Position numbers and translations under genes: made by a program. This document shows, in pieces, positions 6,944 to 15,098 of a stretch of DNA of 45,514 bases (position 1 is the first letter of the stretch; the number at the start of each line of letters is the position of its first letter). Origin of the DNA: UMGS1387 sp045541355 (GTDB taxonomy: Bacteria > Bacillota > Clostridia > Oscillospirales > CAG-382); NCBI GenBank assembly GCA_045541355.1, contig JAZQIW010000087.1:1-45514 (forward strand), given 5' to 3'. The notes under the pieces were generated by a model. The model worked only from the letters and a program-made list of their open reading frames with translations, was not told the origin of the DNA and made no database searches.

Positions 6944-7132
6944 ATGAAAATTACAGAAATCAGAGAAAAATCCTCCGAACAGCTTACAGAACTTCTTAAG
7001 CAGCAGAAGGAAGAACTTTTCAACCTTCGTTTCCAGCATGCGATTCATCAGCTCGAAAATCCCCAGAAGATTGTAGAGACAAAGAAGACAATCGCTAAGA
7101 TCCTTACAGTCCTCACTGAAAAGCAGGCGTAA
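6944..7132 (+). CDS. rpmC: 50S ribosomal protein L29 (uL29)
   Basis: Small helical-hairpin protein near the tunnel exit next to L23. 62 residues. Marks: MKITEIREKSSEQLTELL, KEELFNLRFQHA and the LENPQKIVETKKTIAKI second helix. Its GAGG ribosome binding site overlaps the end of rplP. Confidence 0.96.
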   Translation: MKITEIREKSSEQLTELLKQQKEELFNLRFQHAIHQLENPQKIVETKKTIAKILTVLTEKQA

Positions 7133-7153
7133 GCGGGAAAGGAGATATAACAA

Positions 7154-7408
7154 ATGGAAAGAAATCTCAGAAAGACCAGAGTCGGCATCGTTTCCAGCAA
7201 TAAGATGGACAAGACAATTGTAGTATCTATTCTGGACAGCGTTAAGCACCCGCTTTACAAAAAGGTTATCAAGAGAACTGTAAAGTTCAAGGCTCATGAT
7301 GAAAACAACGAGTGCAACATCGGCGACAAGGTCGAAATTATGGAAACAAGACCCCTCTCAAGAGACAAGAGATGGAGACTTGTGAGAATTATCGAAAAGG
7401 CAAAATAA
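7154..7408 (+). CDS. rpsQ: 30S ribosomal protein S17 (uS17)
   Basis: Primary 16S-binding OB-fold protein. 84 residues. Marks: RKTRVGIVSSNKMDKTIVV, HPLYKKVIKRTVKFKAHDE and the ETRPLSRDKRWRLV end. AAAGGAG is 8-9 nt before the ATG. Followed by a 49-nt gap with a clear hairpin. Confidence 0.97.
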   Translation: MERNLRKTRVGIVSSNKMDKTIVVSILDSVKHPLYKKVIKRTVKFKAHDENNECNIGDKVEIMETRPLSRDKRWRLVRIIEKAK

Positions 7409-7411
7409 GAT

Positions 7412-7436
7412 ATTGTATCTATAATGTCGATACAAT
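7412..7436 (+). promoter_or_regulatory. Hairpin between rpsQ and rplN
   Basis: ATTGTATC (7412-7419) pairs perfectly with GATACAAT (7429-7436) around TATAATGTC. No T run follows, so it is not a standard terminator. The loop holds TATAAT but no -35 box is placed upstream, so a promoter is not called. Confidence 0.4.
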
Positions 7437-7457
7437 CTATTAAGGAGGATACAAAAC

Positions 7458-7826
7458 ATGATACAACAGCAGTCGTACATGAAGGTAGCCGATAACACCG
7501 GCGCCAAAGAACTCATGTGTATCCGTGTGCTCGGCGGTACAGGCAGAAGATACGGCCGTATCGGTGACGTTGTGGTATGTTCCGTTAAAAAGGCAACACC
7601 CGGCGGCGTTGTAAAGAAGGGCGATGTTGTAAAGGCAGTAATTGTCAGAACAGTACAGAGCCTCAGACGTGCAGACGGTAGCTATATCAGATTCGATGAA
7701 AATGCAGCTGTTATAATCGGCGCAGATAAGAACCCCAAGGGTACTCGTATTTTTGGCCCGGTGGCAAGAGAGCTTCGTGAAAAGGATTACCTTAAGATTC
7801 TCTCCCTCGCACCGGAAGTACTTTAA
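7458..7826 (+). CDS. rplN: 50S ribosomal protein L14 (uL14)
   Basis: Forms intersubunit bridges with helix 44 of 16S rRNA and is the docking site of the silencing factor RsfS. 122 residues, standard length. Marks: MIQQQSYMKVADNTGAKELM, RRYGRIGDVV, and GTRIFGPVARELREKDYLKI. AAGGAGG sits 9 nt before the ATG. Confidence 0.98.
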   Translation: MIQQQSYMKVADNTGAKELMCIRVLGGTGRRYGRIGDVVVCSVKKATPGGVVKKGDVVKAVIVRTVQSLRRADGSYIRFDENAAVIIGADKNPKGTRIFGPVARELREKDYLKILSLAPEVL

Positions 7827-7840
7827 GGGAGGAATAGACA

Positions 7841-8173
7841 ATGGCATTAACAAAGTATGAAAAGAAGCTCGCTGTACGCAAGGGCGACACAGTTGTTGTA
7901 AACAGCGGCGACGATAAGGGCAAGAAGGGCAAGGTGCTCGAGGTTTCCAGAGGCGAAGGCAAGGTCATCGTTGAAGGCGTAAACATCGTAACAAAGCACG
8001 TAAAGCCCAGAAGACAGGGCGAAGAAGGCGGCCTTATAAAGACAGAAGGCGCGTTCTACGCATCCAAGGTAAACGTATACTGCGCAAAGTGCGACAAGGG
8101 CGTAAGAGTCAGCCACAAGGAAGTTGGCGACAAGAAGGTTCGTGTATGTGCTAAGTGCGGCGAAGAACTTTAA
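7841..8173 (+). CDS. rplX: 50S ribosomal protein L24 (uL24)
   Basis: Assembly initiator of the 50S subunit. 110 residues. KOW motif in VRKGDTVVVNSGDDKGKKGKV. The C-terminal third carries two Cys pairs (CAKC and CAKC, about residues 85-106), a form seen in some bacterial L24 that could bind zinc. AGGGAGG is 9 nt upstream of the ATG. Confidence 0.97.
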   Translation: MALTKYEKKLAVRKGDTVVVNSGDDKGKKGKVLEVSRGEGKVIVEGVNIVTKHVKPRRQGEEGGLIKTEGAFYASKVNVYCAKCDKGVRVSHKEVGDKKVRVCAKCGEEL

Positions 8174-8195
8174 TTCGTGAGGGAGGAAAAGTAAA

Positions 8196-8738
8196 ATGGC
8201 AGCTAGACTTAGAGACTATTATAACAACGAAGTTGCTCCCGCACTCATGAAGAAGTTCGAGTACAAGAGTCCGATGCAGATACCCAAGCTTGATAAAGTG
8301 GTTATCAACATCGGTGCGGGCGACGCAAAGGATAACGCAAAGGTTATCGATAACATTATTGCTGACCTCGAAACCATCACAGGTCAGAAGGCAGTACCTA
8401 CCTATGCAAGAAAGTCGGTAGCAAACTTTAAGCTCCGTCAGGGCATGAAGATAGGTGCAAAGGTTACACTCAGAAGCGAAAAGATGTACGAGTTTGTAGA
8501 CAGACTCTTCAATCTTGCACTTCCCCGTGTACGTGACTTCAAGGGCATCAACCCCGATTCCTTCGACGGAAGAGGCAACTATTCCCTTGGTCTTAAGGAA
8601 CAGCTCATATTCCCTGAAATCGAGTACGATAAAATCGAAAAGATCAGAGGTATGGACATAGTATTCGTAACAAGCGCAAACAACGACGAGCAGGCAAGAG
8701 AGCTTCTTAAGCTTCTCGGCGCACCGTTCGCTAAATAA
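8196..8738 (+). CDS. rplE: 50S ribosomal protein L5 (uL5)
   Basis: Binds 5S rRNA with L18 and contacts P-site tRNA. 180 residues. Marks: YNNEVAPALMKKFEYKSPMQ, KLDKVVINIGAGDA, RDFKGINPDSFDGRGNYSLG and GMDIVFVTSANNDEQARELL. GGAGG ribosome binding site 9 nt before the ATG. Confidence 0.98.
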   Translation: MAARLRDYYNNEVAPALMKKFEYKSPMQIPKLDKVVINIGAGDAKDNAKVIDNIIADLETITGQKAVPTYARKSVANFKLRQGMKIGAKVTLRSEKMYEFVDRLFNLALPRVRDFKGINPDSFDGRGNYSLGLKEQLIFPEIEYDKIEKIRGMDIVFVTSANNDEQARELLKLLGAPFAK

Positions 8739-8757
8739 GAGGGGTAGGTAACGAAAA

Positions 8758-8943
8758 ATGGCAAAGAAAGCAATGGTTTTAAAGCAGCAGAAGACACAGA
8801 AGTTTTCTACTCGCGAATATAACAGATGTAAGATTTGCGGACGCCCCCATGCTTATATGAGAAAGTACGGAATCTGCCGTATCTGCTTCAGAGAATTGGC
8901 TTATAAGGGTCAGATTCCCGGAGTTAAAAAGGCAAGCTGGTAA
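8758..8943 (+). CDS. rpsN: 30S ribosomal protein S14, zinc form (uS14, type Z)
   Basis: Head protein of the 30S subunit. 61 residues, the short zinc-binding type (about 100 in the non-zinc type). CKIC and CRIC (residues about 24-27 and 40-43) give the four Cys ligands. Ends with GQIPGVKKASW, the family C-terminus. Ribosome binding site is a poor GAGGGG 15 nt upstream, partly within the gap of 19 nt after rplE. Confidence 0.97.
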   Translation: MAKKAMVLKQQKTQKFSTREYNRCKICGRPHAYMRKYGICRICFRELAYKGQIPGVKKASW

Positions 8944-8982
8944 ATCTTATTCTCATTAAAATCAATAAGGAGGTCACAAATC

Positions 8983-9381
8983 ATGCAGATAACAGACGTT
9001 ATAGCAGATATGCTTACACGTATCCGTAACGCAAACTCTTCAAAGCATGCGACAGTGGATATCCCCGCTTCCGGCGTGAAGAAGGCAATCGCAGAAATCC
9101 TTCTTGAAGAAGGTTATATCGCAGGATACGAAGTTCTCGACAACGGAAATCAGGGAACTATCAGAGTAACTCTCAAGTACGGCGCAAACAAGTCCAAGGT
9201 TATTCAGGGTCTTAAGAGAGTATCTAAGCCCGGTCTTAGAATCTATACAAGCTGTGAAGATATGCCCAAGGTAATGAAGGGACTCGGTATTGCGATCATC
9301 TCCACATCCAAGGGAATTATGACCGATAAGAAGGCAAAGAGCCTTCACGTCGGCGGTGAAGTTCTCGCATTTGTTTGGTAA
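8983..9381 (+). CDS. rpsH: 30S ribosomal protein S8 (uS8)
   Basis: Central 16S-binding protein, and in E. coli the translational repressor of the spc operon through a site near rplE. 132 residues. Marks: MQITDVIADMLTRIRNAN, KSKVIQGLKRVSKPGLRIY and the C-terminal ISTSKGIMTDKKAKSLHVGG. AAGGAGG lies 10 nt before the ATG. No copy of the E. coli S8-binding helix was looked for beyond a visual scan of the flanking gaps. Confidence 0.98.
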   Translation: MQITDVIADMLTRIRNANSSKHATVDIPASGVKKAIAEILLEEGYIAGYEVLDNGNQGTIRVTLKYGANKSKVIQGLKRVSKPGLRIYTSCEDMPKVMKGLGIAIISTSKGIMTDKKAKSLHVGGEVLAFVW

Positions 9382-9468
9382 GAAAAATACCAAATGATAC
9401 GAGTGAGCTGTAAGGCACAAAAGTGCATACAGACACAAAAATCGTAAATAACGCAAAGGAGAAAAGTT

Positions 9469-10008
9469 ATGTCAAGAATAGGTAGAATGCCTATTACTGT
9501 TCCCGCCGGCGTTGACGTAACAATAGGTGAAAACAACGTAGTTACAGTAAAGGGCCCCAAGGGCACACTTACTGAAAACCTCAGCAAGGATATGACAATC
9601 AAGCTCGAGGGCAACGTACTCACAGTTGAACGCCACAGCGAAGAAAAGCAGTATAAGGCTCTCCACGGTTTAACACGTTCACTCCTCTTCAATATGGTTG
9701 AAGGTGTTGCCAATGGATATAAAAAGGAACTCGAAGTAAACGGCGTAGGTTACCGTGTTGCCATGGAAGGCAAGACACTCGTGCTCACAATCGGCTATTC
9801 TCACCTTGTAAAGATTGAGGCAGAAGAAGGCATTGAGCTCGCTTGTCCCGATGCAAACCACATCACAGTAACAGGCGCAAGCAAGCAGAGAGTCGGCGAA
9901 GTAGCAGCAATTATCAGGAGCAAGAGACCCCCCGAACCTTATCACGGCAAGGGTATCAAGTATGCTGAAGAACACATCAGACGTAAGTCCGGTAAGGCCG
10001 GCAAGTAA
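9469..10008 (+). CDS. rplF: 50S ribosomal protein L6 (uL6)
   Basis: Two-domain protein at the sarcin-ricin loop region near the factor-binding site. 179 residues. Marks: MSRIGRMPITVPAGV, VTVKGPKGTL, GYRVAMEGKTLVLTIGYSH and the C-terminal RPPEPYHGKGIKYAEEHIRR. The 87-nt gap before it holds a small GCAC-AAAA-GTGC hairpin and AAAGGAG. Confidence 0.98.
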   Translation: MSRIGRMPITVPAGVDVTIGENNVVTVKGPKGTLTENLSKDMTIKLEGNVLTVERHSEEKQYKALHGLTRSLLFNMVEGVANGYKKELEVNGVGYRVAMEGKTLVLTIGYSHLVKIEAEEGIELACPDANHITVTGASKQRVGEVAAIIRSKRPPEPYHGKGIKYAEEHIRRKSGKAGK

Positions 10009-10029
10009 TAAAGAAGGGAGTGCAGAAAA

Positions 10030-10389
10030 ATGTTTACAAGAAAAGACAGTAACATCCAGCGTAAAAAGAGACATACAAGAGTCCGCGGAAAAATCAGCGG
10101 CACTGCATCCCGTCCTCGTCTGTGCGTATATAGATCTCTCAGCAATATCTATGCACAGGTAATCGACGACACTTGCGGCAAGACTCTTGTAAGTGCAGCA
10201 TCCAACGAAAAGGATTTCGCAATGTACGGCGGAAACAAGGAAGCTGCAAAGAAGGTTGGCGAAGCAGTTGCTAAGCGCGCAATTGAAAAGGGTATCACCG
10301 AAGTCGTATTCGACAGAGGCGGTTACATCTATCACGGACGCGTACAGGAACTCGCAGAAGGCGCACGTGAAGCCGGATTAAAATTCTAA
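10030..10389 (+). CDS. rplR: 50S ribosomal protein L18 (uL18)
   Basis: 5S rRNA-binding protein that attaches 5S to the 50S central protuberance with L5. 119 residues. Basic N-terminus (RKKRHTRVRGKISG), RPRLCVYRSLSNIYAQVIDD, and the FDRGGYIYHGRVQELAEGAR end are all typical. GGGAG is the ribosome binding site. rpsE follows after 13 nt. Confidence 0.98.
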   Translation: MFTRKDSNIQRKKRHTRVRGKISGTASRPRLCVYRSLSNIYAQVIDDTCGKTLVSAASNEKDFAMYGGNKEAAKKVGEAVAKRAIEKGITEVVFDRGGYIYHGRVQELAEGAREAGLKF

Positions 10390-10402
10390 GGAGGGGCAGA
10401 CA

Positions 10403-10909
10403 ATGGCTAGAAATATTGACCCTGCAACACTCGGCGAGCTCGTAGAAACAGTTGTTGAAACAAGACGTGTTTCCAAGACTGTAAAGGGCGGACGTATCAT
10501 GCGTTTTGCTGCAGTAGTTGTAGTTGGTGACCAGAACGGTCACGTTGGCTACGGTATCGGTAAGTCTGCCGAAGTACCCGAAGCTATAAGAAAAGCAATC
10601 GAGGATGCTAAGAAGAACATCATCGAAGTATCTCTCAAGAACACAACAATTCCTCACGATATCATCGGCGAATTCGGCGCAGCAAGAGTAATTCTTAAGC
10701 CCGCCGCAGAAGGTACCGGTATCATCGCAGGCGGCACAGTAAGAGCCGTAGTAGAAGCAGCAGGTATCAAGAATATCAGAGCAAAGTGTTTAAGAAGTAA
10801 CAACAAGATCAACGTAGTAAAGGCTACATTTGAAGGCCTCAGAGCTCTCAGAAGCGCTGAAGAGGTTGCAAAGATGCGTGGCAAGAGCGTTGAAGAAATA
10901 GTAGGCTAA
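10403..10909 (+). CDS. rpsE: 30S ribosomal protein S5 (uS5)
   Basis: Lines the mRNA entry tunnel with S3 and S4; affects decoding accuracy. 168 residues. Double-stranded-RNA-binding-like N-domain with VVETRRVSKTVKGGRIMRFA and VVVGDQNGHVGYGIGKSAEV; C-domain with GEFGAARVILKPAAEGTGII. AAGGAGG lies 10 nt before the ATG and overlaps the end of rplR. Confidence 0.98.
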   Translation: MARNIDPATLGELVETVVETRRVSKTVKGGRIMRFAAVVVVGDQNGHVGYGIGKSAEVPEAIRKAIEDAKKNIIEVSLKNTTIPHDIIGEFGAARVILKPAAEGTGIIAGGTVRAVVEAAGIKNIRAKCLRSNNKINVVKATFEGLRALRSAEEVAKMRGKSVEEIVG

Positions 10910-10923
10910 GGAGGTAGCGGCAA

Positions 10924-11106
10924 ATGTCAAAGGTAACAATTACTTTAACTAAGAGCCTTATCGGCTGCTTAGGCAAGCAGATTGCAACTGCTCACTCCCT
11001 CGGTCTCCGCAAGATAGGCGATACAACAGTACAGGAAAAGAGCGCAGTTACCGAAGGTAAAATCCGCGTAATTTCCCACCTTGTATCCGTAGAACAGGAG
11101 GGCTAA
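10924..11106 (+). CDS. rpmD: 50S ribosomal protein L30 (uL30)
   Basis: Small 50S protein of the central region. 60 residues. Marks: VTITLTKSLIGCLGKQIATA, HSLGLRKIGDTTVQEKS and the RVISHLVSVEQE end. The ribosome binding site AAGGAGGT overlaps the rpsE stop region; rplO begins 3 nt after its stop. Confidence 0.96.
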   Translation: MSKVTITLTKSLIGCLGKQIATAHSLGLRKIGDTTVQEKSAVTEGKIRVISHLVSVEQEG

Positions 11107-11109
11107 TCA

Positions 11110-11553
11110 ATGAAGCTTCATGAATTATCTCCCGCAGCCGGTTCTTCCAAGTCCGCTTGGAGAAAGGGCCGTGGTCACGGTTCCGGCAACGGTAAGACAG
11201 CAGGTCGCGGACATAAGGGCCAGAACGCTCGTACAGGCGGCGGTGTAAGACCCGGTTTTGAAGGCGGTCAGATACCTCTTTACAGAAGACTTCCCAAAAG
11301 AGGCTTTACAAACGATATGTTTAAGAAGGAATACGCAATTATCAACGTAGAACTTCTTGATAAATTCAATGACGGTGACACAGTTTCTATTGAAACTCTC
11401 GTAGAACAGGGTATCGTAAAGAAGGAACTTTGCGGACTTAAGGTTCTCGGCAGAGGTGAAATCACCAAAAAGCTTACCGTTAAAGCGACAATCTTCTCCG
11501 GCAGCGCAAAGGAGAAAATCGAAGCCGCAGGCGGAAAGGCTGAGGTGATCTAA
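11110..11553 (+). CDS. rplO: 50S ribosomal protein L15 (uL15)
   Basis: Late-assembly 50S protein spread over several 23S domains. 147 residues. Gly/Arg-rich N-terminal tail (GRGHGSGNGKTAGRGHKGQN), GFEGGQIPLYRRLPKRGF, and the C-terminal KVLGRGEITKKLTVKA. The final codons contain GAGGTGATC, a 9-nt match to the anti-Shine-Dalgarno complement, which serves secY. Confidence 0.97.
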   Translation: MKLHELSPAAGSSKSAWRKGRGHGSGNGKTAGRGHKGQNARTGGGVRPGFEGGQIPLYRRLPKRGFTNDMFKKEYAIINVELLDKFNDGDTVSIETLVEQGIVKKELCGLKVLGRGEITKKLTVKATIFSGSAKEKIEAAGGKAEVI

Positions 11554-11554
11554 G

Positions 11555-12832
11555 GTGTTTCAGACATTAAAGAATGCATGGAAAATCGCAGAATTAAGAA
11601 GTAAGATAATCTTTACAATTGTGATCATAGTGCTTTACAGAATCGGTTCTGTAATCCCCGTTCCCTATGTAGATGCAACAGCACTCAGCTCTGCATTTGA
11701 TAATCAGAGTCTGTTTGCATACTTCAACATTCTCTCAGGTCAGGCCTTCTCACAGGCAACCCTGTTTGCTCTTTCAATCTCACCTTATATCACATCATCA
11801 ATTGTTATCCAGCTTCTTACAATCGCAATTCCTGCCCTTGAAAGACTTTCCAAGGAAGGTCCCGAAGGCAGAAAGAAGCTCACACAGATTACAAGATACT
11901 GCACAGTTGCTCTCGCACTCGTAACAAGTATCGGTTACTACACATACCTCAGAAACGCAATCGGTATTCTCACAGACAGAAGCTTCTTTGCGGCTGTTGT
12001 AATCGTAGCTTGCTACTGCGCAGGTGCATCCATTATCATGTGGCTTGCAGAAAAGATTAATGAATTCGGTATCGGTAACGGTATCTCCATGATCCTTTTT
12101 GCTAACATCGTTGCCAGCCTTCCCAGCATCATCTTTGTTGCTTTCGAAAGAGCAGGTACAAGCTCACTTGGTATCGTAATTCCCGTTATTACAATCGTAA
12201 TGCTTCTTGCTATGATAGTATTCATCGTTTATGTAACTAACGCGGAAAGAAGACTCCCTGTACAGTATGCAAAGAGACAGGTTGGCAGAAGAATGTACGG
12301 CGGTCAGAACACCTACATTCCCATGAAGCTGAACATGAGCGGCGTTATGCCTATCATCTTCGCAAGCTCCATCGCTGCTATCCCCACAACTCTTGCACTT
12401 ATAATCCCCCCCAAGGCAGGCGGCGTTTGGGAAAAGATCGTAGGATTCTTCTCCTCCACATCCCCTGTTTATATGGTACTTTATTTCCTTCTCATCATCG
12501 GTTTTTCTTACTTCTATCTTGCAATCTCCTTCAACCCTGTTGAAATTGCAAATAACCTTAAGAACAACGGTGGTTCCGTTCCCGGAATCCGCCCCGGTAA
12601 GCCCACTACCGACTACATCACAAAGATACTCGGCAGAATCACTCTTATCGGCGCTATTTTCCTCGGAATCGTAGCAACTCTTCCCCTTGTTGTAGGTATG
12701 ATTGACACCAACCTTGCAGGTCTTGCATTCGGTGGTTCTTCACTCCTCATCTTAGTAAGCGTTGCTCTTGAAACATTTAAGGAAATCGAAGCTCAGATGA
12801 CAATGCGTCACTATAAGGGCTTTCTTGAATAA
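11555..12832 (+). CDS. secY: Preprotein translocase subunit SecY, GTG start
   Basis: Channel subunit of the Sec translocon in the cytoplasmic membrane; exports unfolded proteins with SecA and SecEG. 425 residues with ten membrane segments. Marks: IGSVIPVPYVD near the start, SPYITSSIVIQLL, WLAEKINEFGIGNGISMI, and RRLPVQYAKRQVGRRMYGG in a cytoplasmic loop. Start is GTG one base after the rplO stop, paired with the strong GAGGTGATC in the rplO 3' end; the protein then reads (M)FQTLKNAWKIAELRSKI. Tight coupling with rplO is likely. The signal-peptide proteins of this window (lipoprotein, giant surface protein) would depend on it. Confidence 0.97.
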   Translation: MFQTLKNAWKIAELRSKIIFTIVIIVLYRIGSVIPVPYVDATALSSAFDNQSLFAYFNILSGQAFSQATLFALSISPYITSSIVIQLLTIAIPALERLSKEGPEGRKKLTQITRYCTVALALVTSIGYYTYLRNAIGILTDRSFFAAVVIVACYCAGASIIMWLAEKINEFGIGNGISMILFANIVASLPSIIFVAFERAGTSSLGIVIPVITIVMLLAMIVFIVYVTNAERRLPVQYAKRQVGRRMYGGQNTYIPMKLNMSGVMPIIFASSIAAIPTTLALIIPPKAGGVWEKIVGFFSSTSPVYMVLYFLLIIGFSYFYLAISFNPVEIANNLKNNGGSVPGIRPGKPTTDYITKILGRITLIGAIFLGIVATLPLVVGMIDTNLAGLAFGGSSLLILVSVALETFKEIEAQMTMRHYKGFLE

Positions 12833-12866
12833 GCCGAATACCTGATACTATAAAGAGGAACATTCA

Positions 12867-13499
12867 ATGAATATAATATTTTTTGGAGCTCCCGGAGCAG
12901 GTAAAGGAACTCAGGCTGAAATAGTCAGCGAAAAGCTTAATATCCCTACAATCTCAACAGGCGCAATAATCAGAGCTGCCATCAAGGCAGGCACTGATAT
13001 GGGCAAGTCCGCACAGAGCTACATCGAAAAGGGAGCTCTTGTGCCGGATGAGGTTGTAATAGGTATTATAAAAGACAGACTCGATGAAGAGGACTGCAAA
13101 AACGGATTTATTCTGGATGGTTTTCCCAGAACAATCCCGCAGGCAGAAGCCCTCGACAAAATGGGTGTTGTAATAGACACCGTTCTCGAGCTGGACGTCC
13201 CCGATGAAGAAATCGTAACGCGCATGGGCGGCAGACGCGTTTGCCCTGTATGCGGTGCGACGTATCACACAAAGTTTAACCCCTCGACTGCAGGCGAAAA
13301 CTGCGACAAATGCGGCAAGGAGCTTACAATCCGTAAGGATGATGCCCCTGAGGTAGTAAAGTCAAGACTTGCAGTATATCACGAGGAAACCGAACCGCTT
13401 AAGGATTACTACGGTAAGAAGGGACTCTTAAAGACCGTAAGAGGTCAGGAAGAGCTCTCCGACACCACAAGGCTTACCCTTGAAGCACTCGGTATCTGA
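12867..13499 (+). CDS. adk: Adenylate kinase, zinc-lid type
   Basis: Interconverts ATP + AMP and 2 ADP in the cytoplasm. 210 residues. P-loop GAPGAGKGTQ at residues 7-16, FILDGFPRT, and a long LID domain with the zinc ligands in CPVC ... CDKC (about residues 128-151), the usual Gram-positive form. Ribosome binding site AGAGGA 8-9 nt before ATG. Lies between secY and map as in most Firmicutes. Confidence 0.97.
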   Translation: MNIIFFGAPGAGKGTQAEIVSEKLNIPTISTGAIIRAAIKAGTDMGKSAQSYIEKGALVPDEVVIGIIKDRLDEEDCKNGFILDGFPRTIPQAEALDKMGVVIDTVLELDVPDEEIVTRMGGRRVCPVCGATYHTKFNPSTAGENCDKCGKELTIRKDDAPEVVKSRLAVYHEETEPLKDYYGKKGLLKTVRGQEELSDTTRLTLEALGI

Positions 13500-13509
13500 G
13501 GCAAAACAG

Positions 13510-14259
13510 ATGATTAGCTTAAAGAATAAAGAAGATTTACTTCTTATGCGGCAGGCAGGAAGAATAACCGCAGGAGCTCTTGAGGTTGCAAGAGAGCTGG
13601 TAAAGCCCGGTGAGTCACTTGTTTCGATTGACACGCAAATCCGCAAATTCATCGAAAAAAACGGTGCCAAGCCATCCTTTCTGGGATACGGCGGTTTTCC
13701 CGCAAGTGCCTGCATAAGTGTGAACGAAGAGGTTATCCACGGAATCCCCTCGTCGAGACGGCTGGAGGAGGGTGACATTGTCAAGGTCGATGTCGGAGCC
13801 TTCTATAAAGGCTTCCACGGAGATGCGGCAAGAACCTTCTTCTGCGGCAAGGTGTGCGATGAGGCGGTGCTGCTTGAAAAAGTAACCCGCGAGAGCTTCT
13901 TTGAAGGAATCAAATACGCCGATATCAATCACAGAGTCGGCGACATATCAAATGCAATTCAGAATTACGTTGAGTCAAACGGATTTTCCGTGGTCCGCAA
14001 TTACGTGGGTCACGGTGTGGGAAAAAACCTGCACGAGGATCCTGAGGTACCAAACTTCGGACGTGTCGGCAAAGGCCCGAGACTCTATGAGGGTATGACC
14101 CTTGCAATAGAGCCGATGGTAAATGCAGGAACGTATGAGGTAGAGGTGCTTGACAATGACTGGACAGTAGTAACGCTGGACGGCAGACTGTCGGCGCACT
14201 ATGAAAACACGGTGGCAATAACCGAAAACGGTGTTGAAATACTGACAAGCGTCGAATAA
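13510..14259 (+). CDS. map: Methionine aminopeptidase, type I
   Basis: Removes the N-terminal Met from nascent proteins, using a two-metal site. 249 residues from the ATG at 13510, which has GAGG 8 nt upstream and gives the family start MISLKNKEDLLLMRQAG; an in-frame ATG at 13480 lies inside adk and is rejected. Metal ligands visible: the Asp pair in VDVGAFYKGFHGDAARTF, His in GHGVGKNLHED, Glu in AIEPMV and Glu in HYENTVAI; the substrate His is in EEVIHGIPS. Confidence 0.96.
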   Translation: MISLKNKEDLLLMRQAGRITAGALEVARELVKPGESLVSIDTQIRKFIEKNGAKPSFLGYGGFPASACISVNEEVIHGIPSSRRLEEGDIVKVDVGAFYKGFHGDAARTFFCGKVCDEAVLLEKVTRESFFEGIKYADINHRVGDISNAIQNYVESNGFSVVRNYVGHGVGKNLHEDPEVPNFGRVGKGPRLYEGMTLAIEPMVNAGTYEVEVLDNDWTVVTLDGRLSAHYENTVAITENGVEILTSVE

Positions 14260-14294
14260 CTAATCAGAAATTACAGAATATGGAGGGAAACATT

Positions 14295-14513
14295 GTGTCA
14301 AAGGACGATGTAATGGAATTTGAAGGCGTTGTAACGGAAGCACTTCCGAATGCAACATTTTTAGTAAAGCTTCCCAATGACCATGTAGTAACGGCACATA
14401 TCTCAGGCAAGCTCAGAATGAACTTTATCAAGATATTGCCCGGTGATAAGGTGACGGTTGAGGTTTCGACCTACGACCTTACCAAGGGAAGAATAACCTG
14501 GCGCGCAAAGTAA
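14295..14513 (+). CDS. infA: Translation initiation factor IF-1, GTG start
   Basis: Binds the 30S A site during initiation. OB-fold protein of 72 residues, exactly the usual size, when started at GTG 14295: GGAGGG lies 8 nt upstream and the product opens (M)SKDDVMEFEGVVTE. The in-frame ATG at 14280 overlaps that ribosome binding site and would add five residues, so it is rejected. Further marks: AHISGKLRMNFIKILPGDKV and DLTKGRITWRAK at the C-terminus. Confidence 0.95.
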   Translation: MSKDDVMEFEGVVTEALPNATFLVKLPNDHVVTAHISGKLRMNFIKILPGDKVTVEVSTYDLTKGRITWRAK

Positions 14514-14545
14514 TTTGCAGTGCCTTTTAACAGGAGGATTTCAAA

Positions 14546-14659
14546 ATGAAAGTTAAGCCTTCGGTAAAGAAAATATGCGAAAAGTGCAAGATAATCAAGA
14601 GACACGGTATCATCATGGTTATCTGCGAAAACCCGAAGCATAAGCAGAGACAGGGCTAA
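14546..14659 (+). CDS. rpmJ: 50S ribosomal protein L36, zinc form (bL36)
   Basis: Smallest 50S protein, 37 residues. Starts MKVKPSVKKICEKCKIIKRH; zinc ligands are CEKC, a later Cys (VICEN) and His (KHKQRQG end). AGGAGG is 8 nt upstream of the ATG. The gene is shorter than usual ORF-length cut-offs and is easily missed. It stands between infA and rpsM as in other Firmicutes. Confidence 0.97.
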   Translation: MKVKPSVKKICEKCKIIKRHGIIMVICENPKHKQRQG

Positions 14660-14709
14660 TAAAGTTAGCCTAATAGCGTCAAGACGACGAGAAAACGAGG
14701 TGTAAATAA

Positions 14710-15078
14710 ATGGCACGTATATCCGGCGTTGACCTTCCCAGAGAAAAGAGAGTTGAAATAGGCCTCACTTATATCTACGGAATCGGTCTTACAAGCTCAA
14801 AAGACATACTTGCAAAGACAGGCATTAACCCTGATACAAGAGTTAAGGACCTTACAGAAGACGACGTAGCAAAGCTCCGTGAAGTTATCGAACATGAATA
14901 CACCGTAGAAGGTGACCTTCGCAGAGAAGTAGCTCTCAACATTAAGCGTCTTGTTGAAATCGACGCGTACAGAGGCGTAAGACACCGCAAGGGTCTTCCC
15001 GTTCGCGGACAGAGAACAAAGACAAACGCAAGAACACGCAAGGGTCCCGCAAAGACAATTGCTAACAAGAAGAAGTAA
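14710..15078 (+). CDS. rpsM: 30S ribosomal protein S13 (uS13)
   Basis: Head protein that bridges to the 50S subunit and touches P-site tRNA by its basic tail. 122 residues. Marks: MARISGVDLPREKRVEIGL, YIYGIGLTSSKDIL, and the C-terminal HRKGLPVRGQRTKTNARTRK. The ribosome binding site is only GAGGTG; rpsK follows after 20 nt. Confidence 0.98.
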   Translation: MARISGVDLPREKRVEIGLTYIYGIGLTSSKDILAKTGINPDTRVKDLTEDDVAKLREVIEHEYTVEGDLRREVALNIKRLVEIDAYRGVRHRKGLPVRGQRTKTNARTRKGPAKTIANKKK

Positions 15079-15098
15079 TAGGAAAGGAGAGACAAAAC

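Noticed and set aside
7420..7425. Internal promoter at TATAAT before rplN
   Set aside because: No -35 box at fitting distance and the hexamer lies in a hairpin loop.
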